This document shows, in pieces, positions 45,572 through 54,174 of a stretch of DNA of 64,000 nucleotides. The stretch's first letter is position 1. Every line of letters begins with the position of its first letter. This stretch comes from Agrobacterium fabrum str. C58 (GTDB lineage Bacteria; Pseudomonadota; Alphaproteobacteria; Rhizobiales; Rhizobiaceae): the NCBI RefSeq assembly GCF_000092025.1, contig NC_003063.2:1989501-2053500 (forward strand). The letters are read 5' to 3'. The position numbers and the translations under genes are program-made. Under the pieces are notes generated by a model. That model was not told the origin of the DNA, ran no database searches, and saw nothing but the letters and a program-made list of their open reading frames with translations.

Positions 45572-46056
45572 GCTAACTCGGCTTTATTCGCCAATTAGAA
45601 TGGCCTGTGGCTGGCGATGACCTGATATCATTGCTGTAGGTGGACCCAAGCGATATCGAGCGCTGCGCCTACCATGAACACCACGAGGAAAAGTAGGGCT
45701 ACCGCAAATGCCGCCGGAATCATATATCGCTATAACGCCTCAACTTCTCCGCTAATTCGTCTCATGGCTTATGTGAAGCAGGCTTCTTCGGTTCATCTTA
45801 ACTTCCTGCTCGTCTCAATTGCGCTCAGCTTCGCGCTTTTGCCCCAGCTCCTAACGGCGGTTCAACGGCCTTGCCGCAGGATCTGCCGGTGAGGCATCGC
45901 CTCCTCAGTCCGCTACCTCATCTTCTTCCAAGGGGCGCGCATTCCGAGAAGTCTCAACCTCTACAGTTTTGTCACCACCTGCCAGAACAAGCTCCGCTTC
46001 CTACTTGCGCCGGTGGACCAATTCAACCTCATGAGACTTTTTGCCCTTGAGCTCAC
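45572..46056. other. Unassigned accessory stretch
   Basis: About 480 bp with no credible gene. A short frame at 45674-45892 has one hydrophobic stretch but no ribosome-binding site. It is probably a mix of decayed sequence next to the IS3 fragment. Confidence 0.4.
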
Positions 46057-46287
46057 GGGGCGGAGAGCGTCTTCAACCTACTGATGCGAGAGCGGACCCG
46101 CAGCAGGATCCACCGTTCACGCTACAAAGCGCGCCAGAACATGTTAGATTACGTCGAGCTGTTCTGCGCCCCGACACGAAAATACAAAAGAAACGGAGTG
46201 CTCTCTCCAGTCGCGCCCGGTCAGGTCTATCGCGCCGCCGAGGAAATTTGGAAGCGTGGCGCACTTTCGAGGACGACCACTATTTAA
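46057..46287 (+). pseudogene. IS3-family transposase OrfB C-terminal fragment
   Basis: AESVFNLLMRERTRSRIHRS, RYKARQNMLDYVELFCAPTR and KYKRNGVLSPVAPGQVYRAA match the end of IS3-family OrfB (the segment after the DDE glutamate: ...IHRSRYEARQDMFDYIELFYNPTRKH.RNG.LSPV). All upstream catalytic residues are missing. It ends 22 bp before the traA stop, so an IS insertion or deletion defines this border of the transfer module. Confidence 0.78.
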
Positions 46288-46308
46288 CGCTGCTGTCGTC
46301 GGCGCCTA

Positions 46309-49300
46309 CTATCTACTCAATCCAAGCCCCTGTGACCGGTTAAGCTGCCGTTTCAGCGCGTAGTCATGGCTAAGCTCGGCATGGCGTGTCCGATGCACCA
46401 TGCGGGCGATTGTCTGGATCTGCTCGGCCTGTTTTGCGAGCTCCGGGCGTGCCTCCAGCTCCTCGGCGAACCTGCGAGGATCAGAACTACCGAACCGCCG
46501 CGTGAGCGCATCGGCCACCTGCCTGGCCTCATCAAGCGCGGCTTGCCCCTCAGCCGACGATCGCAGGTCTTTGATGAACTTGCCTCGCTTCTCGACCTGC
46601 ATCTCCTCCACCTTGGCAAGGATTTCGGCGCTGCGCGGGGTGAGACCGGGCACTTCGATCACGTCACGCTGTTCCCGCTGCCATTGTTCGCTCTGACGTT
46701 CTTCGCCAAGCCGGCGCTCCCATGCCTCGGAGACATAACCGATATGGGCGGAGAGAGATCTCGCATATTGCAGCGCCTCTTTGCGCTCCTTGTTGCTTCC
46801 GAACAGACCTGACTCGCCGCGCAGCTCGCCGAAGCGCTCCGGCTGCCCGGCCATGGCTTTCGCCATGATTTTTCCATTGCCTTCCTTCTCGGTCATCGCG
46901 GCGCGCAGTCTTGCGGCGACCTCGGCCGGATCACGGAATACGCGCCGCACCAGAGATTCCACCGTATCGAATTGCTGATCGATGACGGACAACGCCCTTT
47001 GCTGCGCCACCTCTTCGATGCTGCGTTGGTATCGGGTGATGGCTGGCACAAGCGGAGTGGGCCTACCGGTTTCAAGCGACGATTGCTGGCCGACAGTTTC
47101 GGTTGGGGGAGGGACGGCGCCGTCTTGTGACATGAGGTCGGACCACCGGATCCGGCGATATCGATTGGTTTCCTCTGCCCGGTCGTCCTGCTGTCCCTCA
47201 TCGATATCTCGGGCGAACGGACTACGAGGGTGTCCGCGGCGAACAGGGCCGGCCAGATCGCCGGCACGTTCCTCGTAAACCTGCTGACGCTCTGATGGCC
47301 GATCCTGCTGCTCCCGTTGCAGATGGGCCGCACGGGACAAGACCTCTTGACGGTCTTTTCGGGCGGACGCAAGCTCGATCTCGCTCTTGAGCCCGAGCTG
47401 ATCCGCGATCCCTTGGTCGCCTGCGATCCGTGGGTCGCTGGCGATCCCGCGCCGCTCGGCAAACTCGCTGATGTAATCCAGCGTCGTTTCCTTGGCGCCG
47501 GAACGCGACAGGCGGCTTGCCAGCTTCTGGTAGGCGAGTTCCTCACCCTTGACGACACGCCACGCATTGCGCTCGGCCTTTGTACCGTCCGGAAGCGTAA
47601 CAGGCGTGGCGCCTACATGCTGCAGTCCGATCTTGTCACCGATCGCGGGTGATGCATCTCGCATGGCCCGATTGAGATCAACGCCCCACACTGTATGCCG
47701 CTCGCCCTTGTCATTCTCCAGCGTCACAAAATAGTTTTCTCGCGCCCGGCGATTATGCTCGTAGGGCGCAACGCCGTGATCAACCAGCCGGCCCGCACTG
47801 GTGAACTCCTTAATGTCGGCATAGAGCTGCACGCTGTCGCGATGCCTGGTCATGGCGACATAGGCCAGATGCCGGTCCATGGTGCTGGACGCCAGCACAA
47901 AAGCGCGATCGACCGTCGCTCCCTGGTTTTTATGGATCGTCGTCGCATAGCCATGGTCGATCGCCTGGTAGCTGTCTGTTGGAATGCTGACACTGTCGCC
48001 GCCTCGACCATCGAGCCGCGCAACGATCCGACCCTTCTCGACATCCTCGACCGTGCCGAGCATGCCGTTTTTCACACCGAGGTCGCGGTTGTTCTCGAGG
48101 AAGATGATCCGGTCACCGGAAGCGAAGGCGCGTTTGCCGTTACTGGTCTGGAAAGTGAGTTCTGCAACATCCCCACTGTTCCCACGATCCTCAACATCCC
48201 CACGGTCTCCACGGTCCGGACCATCGCTCAGCCCGAGGCTGCGCTCGAGCCTTTGCCGGTTCTGAAGCTCGGATCGGATAGTGGCATTGAGAGCGCGCAC
48301 ATCGGCGCGGCGATGCGCCATGGCAACGCGGGTGCCATCTGGTCGCTTCTCATTATCGTCAATATAATCACGCACGATCTGCGCCATTGCTGCGTCGCGA
48401 CTTTCCGCAAAATGGATGTCGCCGTGATCCCGATAGGCGGCCAGGCCCTCTGCCGTCTTGTGGGTGGCAAAGGCAACCGATGCTTGCCGCTGCCAATCAT
48501 GGCGCTGACGGCGAATGCCGGAAAGCTCGACATGACCAATCTGCTCGGCAATCGCCCTGAAGGGTGCACCGGCTCCGATTGCCTGCAGCTGCTCATGGTC
48601 ACCAACAAGAACAATCTTTGCGCCGCGCTCTTCCGCCTCGCCGATAAAGCGGGCAAGCTGACGGCTGCCGACCATGCCGGCCTCGTCGATGACGAACAAG
48701 TCGCTGCTGCCGATCAGATTCCGGCCCTGGTCCCAACTGTAAGACCATGACGCGAGAGTGCGGCTCTCTATGCCGGAACTTTCCTCAAGACCCTCGGCTG
48801 CCTTTCCGCTAAGTGCCGCACCATGGACCTGATAGCCTTGAGCCTCCCAGGCCTTACGAGCGGCTGTAAGCATGGTGGACTTTCCAGCGCCGGCAAACCC
48901 GACCACAACCGCGATGCGTTCTGAACCTGTAATATGTTTGATCGCATGACGCTGTTCGTCCGACAATCCCGCTGACGGATCGCTTGCAGCTAACATTCCG
49001 CCGGAGCTTCTCCGAAGAGAGCGATCCTGCCTCTCAATCGCGCGATCGACATGGCGAGGATCGACGCCATGGGACTGCGCCTGATGTAATCTTACCGCCG
49101 ATCGCGCCATTGCGAGTTCCAGGTCAATCATCTCTCGCGTCGAATAGCGCGCATTGGACACTTTGCCTGTCCCAGGATCGATGCGCTCAGCCTGAAGTTC
49201 CACGAGCGCTGATGATGCCAAAACAGCCGCAAAGGCGTTCTGGAATGTTTGGGCGTCATCGTTGATGTAGCGATGCAAGGTTTTGGCAATATCGTGGCGA

Positions 49301-50109
49301 TCGAACACGCTCTTCTCATGGCTGATCAGCGTCAAAACCTGTTCCGGTTTTTGGCGGATCAGCGCGGCATTTTGCCGTGCTGCCTCGTCATCCAGCCGCC
49401 CGCGCTCGACGGCCATTCCTTGCTGGCGCATCTGCGACGCATGCACGCCCATATGTTCGGTCGGCGACAACTCAAGACCGCGCTCAATATGCGAGCGATG
49501 ATCGATGCGAACGTCCAGGCCTTCGTGTTGAAGCTGACGGTTGGCGATTCCTTCCCATGACTGCCGGATATCGCGAAGCTGCATGTCGGTTGTCGCCATG
49601 CCATTTGCCAACAGCCGTGCGTTCTTGTGCTCAAGACAGGTCTTCTCGCCAAGGCCGGCTTTGCCAACCTGTCGCGTCGTCATCAGCACATGCGCATGGT
49701 GGTTCCTGATATCACCATGCTCACTCGGCGAATGGATCGCAAAATCCACGGCCGCGCCATAGCGGTTTGCCAGATCCTGAGCAAAGGCACGCGCAGCCTT
49801 CAGTCGCCCTTCTGGCGAAAGCTCATGCGGAAGCGCGATTTCGAATTCGCGCGCGACGCGGGCGTCCTTTCGCTTTTCTGCAAACTCGGCAGCATTCCAC
49901 AACGTCGAGCGATCCAAAGCCCAGCCGGCAGACACGCCTTGCGGCAGCACGATCTCACTATGCGCCACACCCTCTTTCCGGGTGAAGTCATGCACAAGGC
50001 CATCGCGTTGATTGACGAGAAGAACAGCACAACGGTAGGCGGCGGATGCGACAGCGCTGCGGCCAGATGAGCGCGAGACAGGTTTGGTGCTGAGATGATA
50101 AATCGCCAA
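46309..50109 (-). CDS. traA: Conjugative relaxase-helicase TraA (Ti type, MOB-Q)
   Basis: 1266 aa. The N-terminal MobA/MobL relaxase (LAIYHLSTKPVSRSSGRSAVASAAYR) has the metal-binding HUH cluster NHHAHVLMTTR at ~135. A RecD/TraI-like helicase follows, with Walker A VVVGFAGAGKSTML at ~400 and LFVIDEAGMVGSRQ. A C-terminal TraA-specific region completes it. The start is taken at TTG 50109, which follows GGAGATTTCG and gives the canonical N-terminus; the upstream ATG at 50142 would add 11 atypical residues. It nicks and unwinds DNA at the candidate oriT 56 bp upstream and is piloted into the recipient. Confidence 0.9.
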   Translation of the reverse strand: MAIYHLSTKPVSRSSGRSAVASAAYRCAVLLVNQRDGLVHDFTRKEGVAHSEIVLPQGVSAGWALDRSTLWNAAEFAEKRKDARVAREFEIALPHELSPEGRLKAARAFAQDLANRYGAAVDFAIHSPSEHGDIRNHHAHVLMTTRQVGKAGLGEKTCLEHKNARLLANGMATTDMQLRDIRQSWEGIANRQLQHEGLDVRIDHRSHIERGLELSPTEHMGVHASQMRQQGMAVERGRLDDEAARQNAALIRQKPEQVLTLISHEKSVFDRHDIAKTLHRYINDDAQTFQNAFAAVLASSALVELQAERIDPGTGKVSNARYSTREMIDLELAMARSAVRLHQAQSHGVDPRHVDRAIERQDRSLRRSSGGMLAASDPSAGLSDEQRHAIKHITGSERIAVVVGFAGAGKSTMLTAARKAWEAQGYQVHGAALSGKAAEGLEESSGIESRTLASWSYSWDQGRNLIGSSDLFVIDEAGMVGSRQLARFIGEAEERGAKIVLVGDHEQLQAIGAGAPFRAIAEQIGHVELSGIRRQRHDWQRQASVAFATHKTAEGLAAYRDHGDIHFAESRDAAMAQIVRDYIDDNEKRPDGTRVAMAHRRADVRALNATIRSELQNRQRLERSLGLSDGPDRGDRGDVEDRGNSGDVAELTFQTSNGKRAFASGDRIIFLENNRDLGVKNGMLGTVEDVEKGRIVARLDGRGGDSVSIPTDSYQAIDHGYATTIHKNQGATVDRAFVLASSTMDRHLAYVAMTRHRDSVQLYADIKEFTSAGRLVDHGVAPYEHNRRARENYFVTLENDKGERHTVWGVDLNRAMRDASPAIGDKIGLQHVGATPVTLPDGTKAERNAWRVVKGEELAYQKLASRLSRSGAKETTLDYISEFAERRGIASDPRIAGDQGIADQLGLKSEIELASARKDRQEVLSRAAHLQREQQDRPSERQQVYEERAGDLAGPVRRGHPRSPFARDIDEGQQDDRAEETNRYRRIRWSDLMSQDGAVPPPTETVGQQSSLETGRPTPLVPAITRYQRSIEEVAQQRALSVIDQQFDTVESLVRRVFRDPAEVAARLRAAMTEKEGNGKIMAKAMAGQPERFGELRGESGLFGSNKERKEALQYARSLSAHIGYVSEAWERRLGEERQSEQWQREQRDVIEVPGLTPRSAEILAKVEEMQVEKRGKFIKDLRSSAEGQAALDEARQVADALTRRFGSSDPRRFAEELEARPELAKQAEQIQTIARMVHRTRHAELSHDYALKRQLNRSQGLGLSR

Positions 50110-50164
50110 ACGAAATCTCCGATACGCAAACGGGGAGACCAAACGCTCAAACGCGCTGCAAGTC

Positions 50165-50179
50165 GTAAGTGCGCCCTTG
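50165..50179 (+). other. oriT: Candidate oriT nick region (RSF1010/pTi-like)
   Basis: GTAAGTGCGCCCTTG lies 56 bp upstream of the traA start. The core TAAGTGCGCCCT is shared with nick regions used by MOB-Q relaxases such as RSF1010 MobA and is similar to Ti-plasmid oriT. TraA here is of that class, and Ti-type oriT is normally found next to traA. No adjoining strong hairpin was found by eye. Confidence 0.7.
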
Positions 50180-50304
50180 TCTGTTTACCGGTGGCGACGC
50201 TAGCAACATCGAACAGCGATTTCGACTACTAAAAGTAGTAGTCGCCAACTGGCAATTTCTTGTGTTTGAATAGGGGACGCAAACGCCTCAATCAGGGAGG
50301 CGAT

Positions 50305-50394
50305 ATGCGCAAGCCGATCGCACAACGGATCAGGGAGCTGGACGAAAGGAGGAATGCGGTCATCGTGAGGACCTGCGGCAGCGCGCCGACGTGA
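50305..50394 (+). CDS. Short traC/traD-like ORF, apparently truncated
   Basis: 29 codons with a good GGGAGG ribosome-binding site: MRKPIAQRIRELDERRNAVI, then VRTCGSAPT and stop. The first ~20 residues resemble the start of the intact TraD at 51859 (ARKTIEQRLAELDAQRSALK). It may be the cut-off start of a traC/traD gene that once began next to oriT, and the stop lies inside the 44-bp repeat. A 29-residue product may not be functional. Confidence 0.4.
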   Translation: MRKPIAQRIRELDERRNAVIVRTCGSAPT

Positions 50395-50426
50395 GGGGCA
50401 GGGCAGGCGGGCATCTTGCTGCAACG
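50383..50426 (+). repeat. 44-bp imperfect direct repeat, copy A
   Basis: It begins GCGCCGACGTGAGGGGCAGG and ends TCTTGCTGCAACG, matching the copy at 54027-54070 at about 38 of 44 positions. The two copies bracket the first MNT-HEPN gene, traD and traG. Confidence 0.7.
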
Positions 50427-50745
50427 GTTGGACAGAATGCCTTCGTGAACGGTCCTTCAGAACCTCAATACTGCGCTCTGTCGGCCACGGTATTGCGCCC
50501 GCAGTACCTGCGATTGGAAAAAAAAACGGAAAGCGAGATACAACCTGAGATAAAGTACCATTGAATGTTCGCTATTGAGGAATGCGGGTATTCCAATACC
50601 ATTTGCACAAATCAGAGCCGGTTGCCGCAAGATCGAATGTGCATCGTCCAGGAAGACAGACATTCGCCTGGTGGCTACCAAAAATCGGAGTTTCAAAGGC
50701 CTCTGGAATGGCCCGTACAGGACACCGTCGATAAGCGGAGCAGAC
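50427..50745. other. Leader region of the first MNT-HEPN gene
   Basis: No gene supported. In-frame codons extend upstream of 50746 without a ribosome-binding site. It should hold the promoter of the nucleotidyltransferase gene, but no operator was identified. Confidence 0.35.
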
Positions 50746-51672
50746 ATGAAGACCAGCCTTGAACATTTGCCAGAACGAAAGCAACGCGAACTCGCGCGCG
50801 TCGTCGGAATTATTCAGGAAGAGTTTGCTGATCTGGTGGAGCGCTCCAAGTCTGACGCCAAGAAGGATGGGCGGATTTTCAAAATCATTCTGTTCGGTTC
50901 TTACGCGCGTGGCACCTGGGTGGATGAACCGCATACGTCGAAAGGCTACCGCTCGGATTTCGATATCCTCGTCATCGTCAGCAACAAGGAACTTGCCGAT
51001 CCCAAGTACTGGGACAAAACAACAGACCGGCTGATGTGGGACAAGGAGATCGAGACACCTGTCGGTCTTATCGTGCACGGCGCTCGCGAAATCAGCAATT
51101 TTCTAAATGACGGCCAACCCTTCTTTGTCGATCTCGCTCGTGAAGGCATCGTCCTCTACGAATTCGACGACAGGCCGTTGGCTGAACCGAAACCGCTCAG
51201 CCCTGCCGATGCACTCAGGGTGGCAGAAGATCATTTTCTGCGGCACCTCCCGGATGCGCGAGATTTCGCTGATGTAGCAAAATATCTCGTTGCGAAAGGT
51301 AACCTACACCTAGCCGCCTTCAATCTCCATCAGGCAGTGGAGACCGCCTACAACTGCTACCTCCTGACACTGACAAACTATTCGCCTGCGTCGCACAACC
51401 TCAAATTCCTGCGTGGACTTTCCGAAGGTCGTGATCGCCGTCTGATCGACATCTGGCCGCGCGATCGTCAGCGATTTACCACATGGTACAACATCCTGAA
51501 TGAGGCCTACGTTAAGGCACGCTATTCGAAGCGTTTCGAGGTTTCCGAAGAGGCGCTCACCTGGCTTCAGGAGCGCACCGCGGAACTTCATAAGCTGGTT
51601 GAGACGCTTTGCCGCGAGCACATCGAAAAGCTCGAACATGCCGCAGGACAAGCCGCAAATTCCAGCGATTGA
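50746..51672 (+). CDS. Fused MNT nucleotidyltransferase-HEPN protein (copy 1)
   Basis: 308 aa. N-terminal nucleotidyltransferase with ILFGSYARGTWVDEP (GS at 51-52) and YRSDFDILVIV (D71, D73), the GS...D-x-D minimal-NTase signature. The C-terminal ~140 residues form a HEPN-like helical bundle (LAAFNLHQAVETAYNCYLLTLTNYSP; HNLKFLRGL). In split MntA-HepT systems an MNT AMPylates and silences a HEPN RNase; here both parts are on one chain. The classic R-N-x3-H HEPN RNase motif is not seen. Start 50746 follows GCGGAGCAGAC. It lies between oriT and traD. Confidence 0.82.
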   Translation: MKTSLEHLPERKQRELARVVGIIQEEFADLVERSKSDAKKDGRIFKIILFGSYARGTWVDEPHTSKGYRSDFDILVIVSNKELADPKYWDKTTDRLMWDKEIETPVGLIVHGAREISNFLNDGQPFFVDLAREGIVLYEFDDRPLAEPKPLSPADALRVAEDHFLRHLPDARDFADVAKYLVAKGNLHLAAFNLHQAVETAYNCYLLTLTNYSPASHNLKFLRGLSEGRDRRLIDIWPRDRQRFTTWYNILNEAYVKARYSKRFEVSEEALTWLQERTAELHKLVETLCREHIEKLEHAAGQAANSSD

Positions 51673-51858
51673 GCTTCACGGGTTAGCACAAACTTTCCTG
51701 AACTCAGGTAACAGCCACCGCAGCGTCATGAACCATACGGTCCAACCAACTCTCGCTATCGCTATGTCGATCTCCTCATAGAAACTGGTCGTCTTCCAGG
51801 AACGAAGCCGTGGTCAACAGCGGCAGTTCCGATGCGACCGCAATCGAAAGGAACAATC

Positions 51859-52167
51859 GTGGCAAGGAAAACAATCGAACAGCGCCTGGCTGAACTGGAT
51901 GCGCAACGTTCCGCCCTCAAGGCCCGTCTCTCGAAAACCGAGCGCAACAACGATATGCGCCGCAAGGTCCTGATCGGCTCGCTCGTTCTGCATCACCTGG
52001 AGACCGCGAATGATCAGGAGTTTAAGCAACAGCTCGATGACTGGCTACGCCGCGAACTGCCGGGCTTTCTGACGCGTGACAATGACAAGGCGCTGTTTGC
52101 CGATCTGATCGGACAAGGACTGACGGGCACAGCAGAGAATGGCGACAGCGGGCAGGGCGCTCCATGA
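51859..52167 (+). CDS. traD: Conjugal transfer accessory protein TraD-like
   Basis: 102 aa, small and charged: ARKTIEQRLAELDAQRSALK at the start, then NDMRRKVLIGSLVLHHLE and a C-terminal DDWLRRELPGFLTRDNDKAL. Size, composition and position directly before the coupling-protein gene fit TraD-type relaxosome accessory proteins of Ti-like systems. The GTG start at 51859 follows AAAGGAACAATC; an upstream ATG at 51832 is possible. It overlaps traG by 4 bp. Confidence 0.7.
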   Translation: MARKTIEQRLAELDAQRSALKARLSKTERNNDMRRKVLIGSLVLHHLETANDQEFKQQLDDWLRRELPGFLTRDNDKALFADLIGQGLTGTAENGDSGQGAP

Positions 52168-53828
52168 ACCGGTTGCGACTTTCTCGGGACGCATTCAAGA
52201 ACATGATGCGAGCCGCCGCGCGTGATCCGCTTTGGGCATTCCTGGCTTTAATCACCATGCCCTTCCGGATCTGGAAACGGCTCCTTGGATTTATGTTCAT
52301 CCTGTTCAACGTCAACTTTGTGATCGGCATGGGTGGCGGTCATTTCCTCGAGCAAACGGGTTTCGAGCGGGGCTCGCTTGTCCACATCATCCCAGGTCTC
52401 TTAACCCTGCTGGCGCTTGCCGTTATCTCTTTTTGGTTCATCACTACTCCACTGATTTTGCATTTCGGGGATGATGACGATGATACCCATGGCTCCGCCC
52501 GCTTCGCGACAGACAAGGAGATAGCCGCTCTCACCTCATCCGGTTCCGGCCTGTTGATTGGTCGTGATACAAAATCAGCCAAACCTCTGCGCTATGATGG
52601 CCCGGCCCATCTCCTGACGATGGCGCCGACCCGCACCGGCAAGGGTGTCGGGACGATCATCCCAAATCTGTTGACCGCCGACCGTTCCGTGATCTGCGTC
52701 GATCCGAAAGGTGAGAATGCAAGAATCACCGGTCGTGCGCGCCAGAAATTCGGCCCGGTTCATGTGCTCGATCCTTTCGGGGTCACCGGGAGATCCTCGG
52801 CCGCCTTCAATCCCCTTGCCCTGCTTGATCCCCACAGCCTCGATGTCGCCGACGACGCCAACACCCTTGCCGACGCTCTCGTGTTCGACGAACCGGGAAT
52901 GGCAGGCGAGGCGCATTGGAACGAGGAGGCAAAAGCACTGATTGCCGGATTGCTACTCAAGATCGTTGCAGATGAGCCTTTGAGTGGCAGGCACCTCGCA
53001 ACACTTCGCGACTATCTCACCCTTGCTCCTGAACAGTTTGCAGCGCTGCTCAAGCGTATGCAGGAAAGCGATGCGGCAAGAGGTCTTGTCGCGCGCGCCG
53101 CAAACCGCCACCTTGGAAAATCCGATCGCGAAGCTGCAGGCGTTCTCTCCGCAGCCCAACGCCATACGCATTTTCTTGATTCACCGCGCATGACGGCCGT
53201 CCTCAGCCGCTCGGATTTCCGATTTGCCGATCTCAAGCGCAGCAATGTGACGGTGTTCCTCGTCCTTCCCCCTGATCGTCTCTCGACCTATTCGCGCTGG
53301 CTGCGACTGCTTGTCTCCCAAAGCCTGCTCGAAATGGCCCGCGATCCGACAAAGCCGGCGACACCGGTTCTCTATCTGCTCGATGAGTTCGCATCCCTTG
53401 GGCATTTGGCACCAGTCGAGCGCGCGATGGGTGTGATGGCGGGTTATGGTGTCCAGCTTTGGCCCATCCTCCAGGACATCCATCAGCTGCGTGCCACATA
53501 TGGTCACCGCGCCGGAACCTTTCTGTCAAACGCCGGCGTGCTGCAGGTCTTTGGCGTCAACGACCATGACAGCGCCCGCCTCATCTCTGATTTGCTCGGA
53601 CAGGAAACGGTCGTGTTCCAGACCATAGCGAGAGCGCTCTATTCCGATAAGACCGGGATCACCTACAGCCAGCAACATACCGGCCGGCCGCTACTCACCC
53701 CTGATGAAGTGCGCAATCTGCCGGCGAACGGACAATTGCTGTTCCTGGCCGGGCAACGACCAATTTTTGCTGAAAAGCTTGCCTATTTTGCCGATCCGGA
53801 GTTCAGGCAGATGTTCGATCCAGTCTGA
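52164..53828 (+). CDS. traG: Type IV coupling protein TraG/VirD4
   Basis: 554 aa. The N-terminal membrane anchor has two helices (FMFILFNVNFVIGMGGG; IIPGLLTLLALAVISFWFI). It is followed by HGSARFATDKEI, Walker A MAPTRTGKGVGTIIPNLL at ~152, VDPKGENARITGRAR, and Walker B VLYLLDEFASLGHL at ~404, with the all-alpha and C-terminal regions intact. It links the TraA-DNA relaxosome to a type IV secretion channel. It is shorter than the ~640-aa Ti TraG. No secretion-channel genes appear nearby. Confidence 0.9.
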   Translation: MNRLRLSRDAFKNMMRAAARDPLWAFLALITMPFRIWKRLLGFMFILFNVNFVIGMGGGHFLEQTGFERGSLVHIIPGLLTLLALAVISFWFITTPLILHFGDDDDDTHGSARFATDKEIAALTSSGSGLLIGRDTKSAKPLRYDGPAHLLTMAPTRTGKGVGTIIPNLLTADRSVICVDPKGENARITGRARQKFGPVHVLDPFGVTGRSSAAFNPLALLDPHSLDVADDANTLADALVFDEPGMAGEAHWNEEAKALIAGLLLKIVADEPLSGRHLATLRDYLTLAPEQFAALLKRMQESDAARGLVARAANRHLGKSDREAAGVLSAAQRHTHFLDSPRMTAVLSRSDFRFADLKRSNVTVFLVLPPDRLSTYSRWLRLLVSQSLLEMARDPTKPATPVLYLLDEFASLGHLAPVERAMGVMAGYGVQLWPILQDIHQLRATYGHRAGTFLSNAGVLQVFGVNDHDSARLISDLLGQETVVFQTIARALYSDKTGITYSQQHTGRPLLTPDEVRNLPANGQLLFLAGQRPIFAEKLAYFADPEFRQMFDPV

Positions 53829-54174
53829 CGGTAGCGTGACAAACAGGCAGGCTGGCATTCGCATCGCAACCTTGTATCGGAGGCCCTTGGATCTCCTCGG
53901 CGTGGACTTCCAATTATCATGACTGATAATTCCAATCGTCAAGGAATTGGAAACGGGTCGGTATGAACGTCTGCAGCAATGAACGGGGTGATCCAGCCTG
54001 TCCTGACGGGAACGCGCTCCCCCATAGCGCCGAAGTGAGCGGCAGGACAGGCGTGCGTCTTGCTGCAAAGGCATGAAAACGGAGGCGTGCTGCATGTCTC
54101 CAGCGACAACGAGAGCTGTCGCCGCATCTTTGGCGAGGTCCGGGTCGCATGTGCTGTCTTCTGCTTCCATGTCC
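53829..54174. other. Spacer with repeat copy B
   Basis: No gene supported. It contains the second 44-bp repeat and lies between the convergent traG and nucleotidyltransferase genes. Confidence 0.4.
54027..54070 (+). repeat. 44-bp imperfect direct repeat, copy B
   Basis: It begins GCGCCGAAGTGAGCGGCAGG and ends TCTTGCTGCAAAG; about six differences from copy A at 50383-50426, same orientation, 3.6 kb apart. Confidence 0.7.

Noticed and set aside
47695..48750. 351-codon open frame on the plus strand
   Set aside because: Shadow of traA; the translation has no recognisable motif.
46309..53828. Possible TraR-type tra box near the transfer genes
   Set aside because: No 18-bp tra-box palindrome of the Ti type was found in the oriT/traA/traD intergenic regions, so quorum control is not supported.
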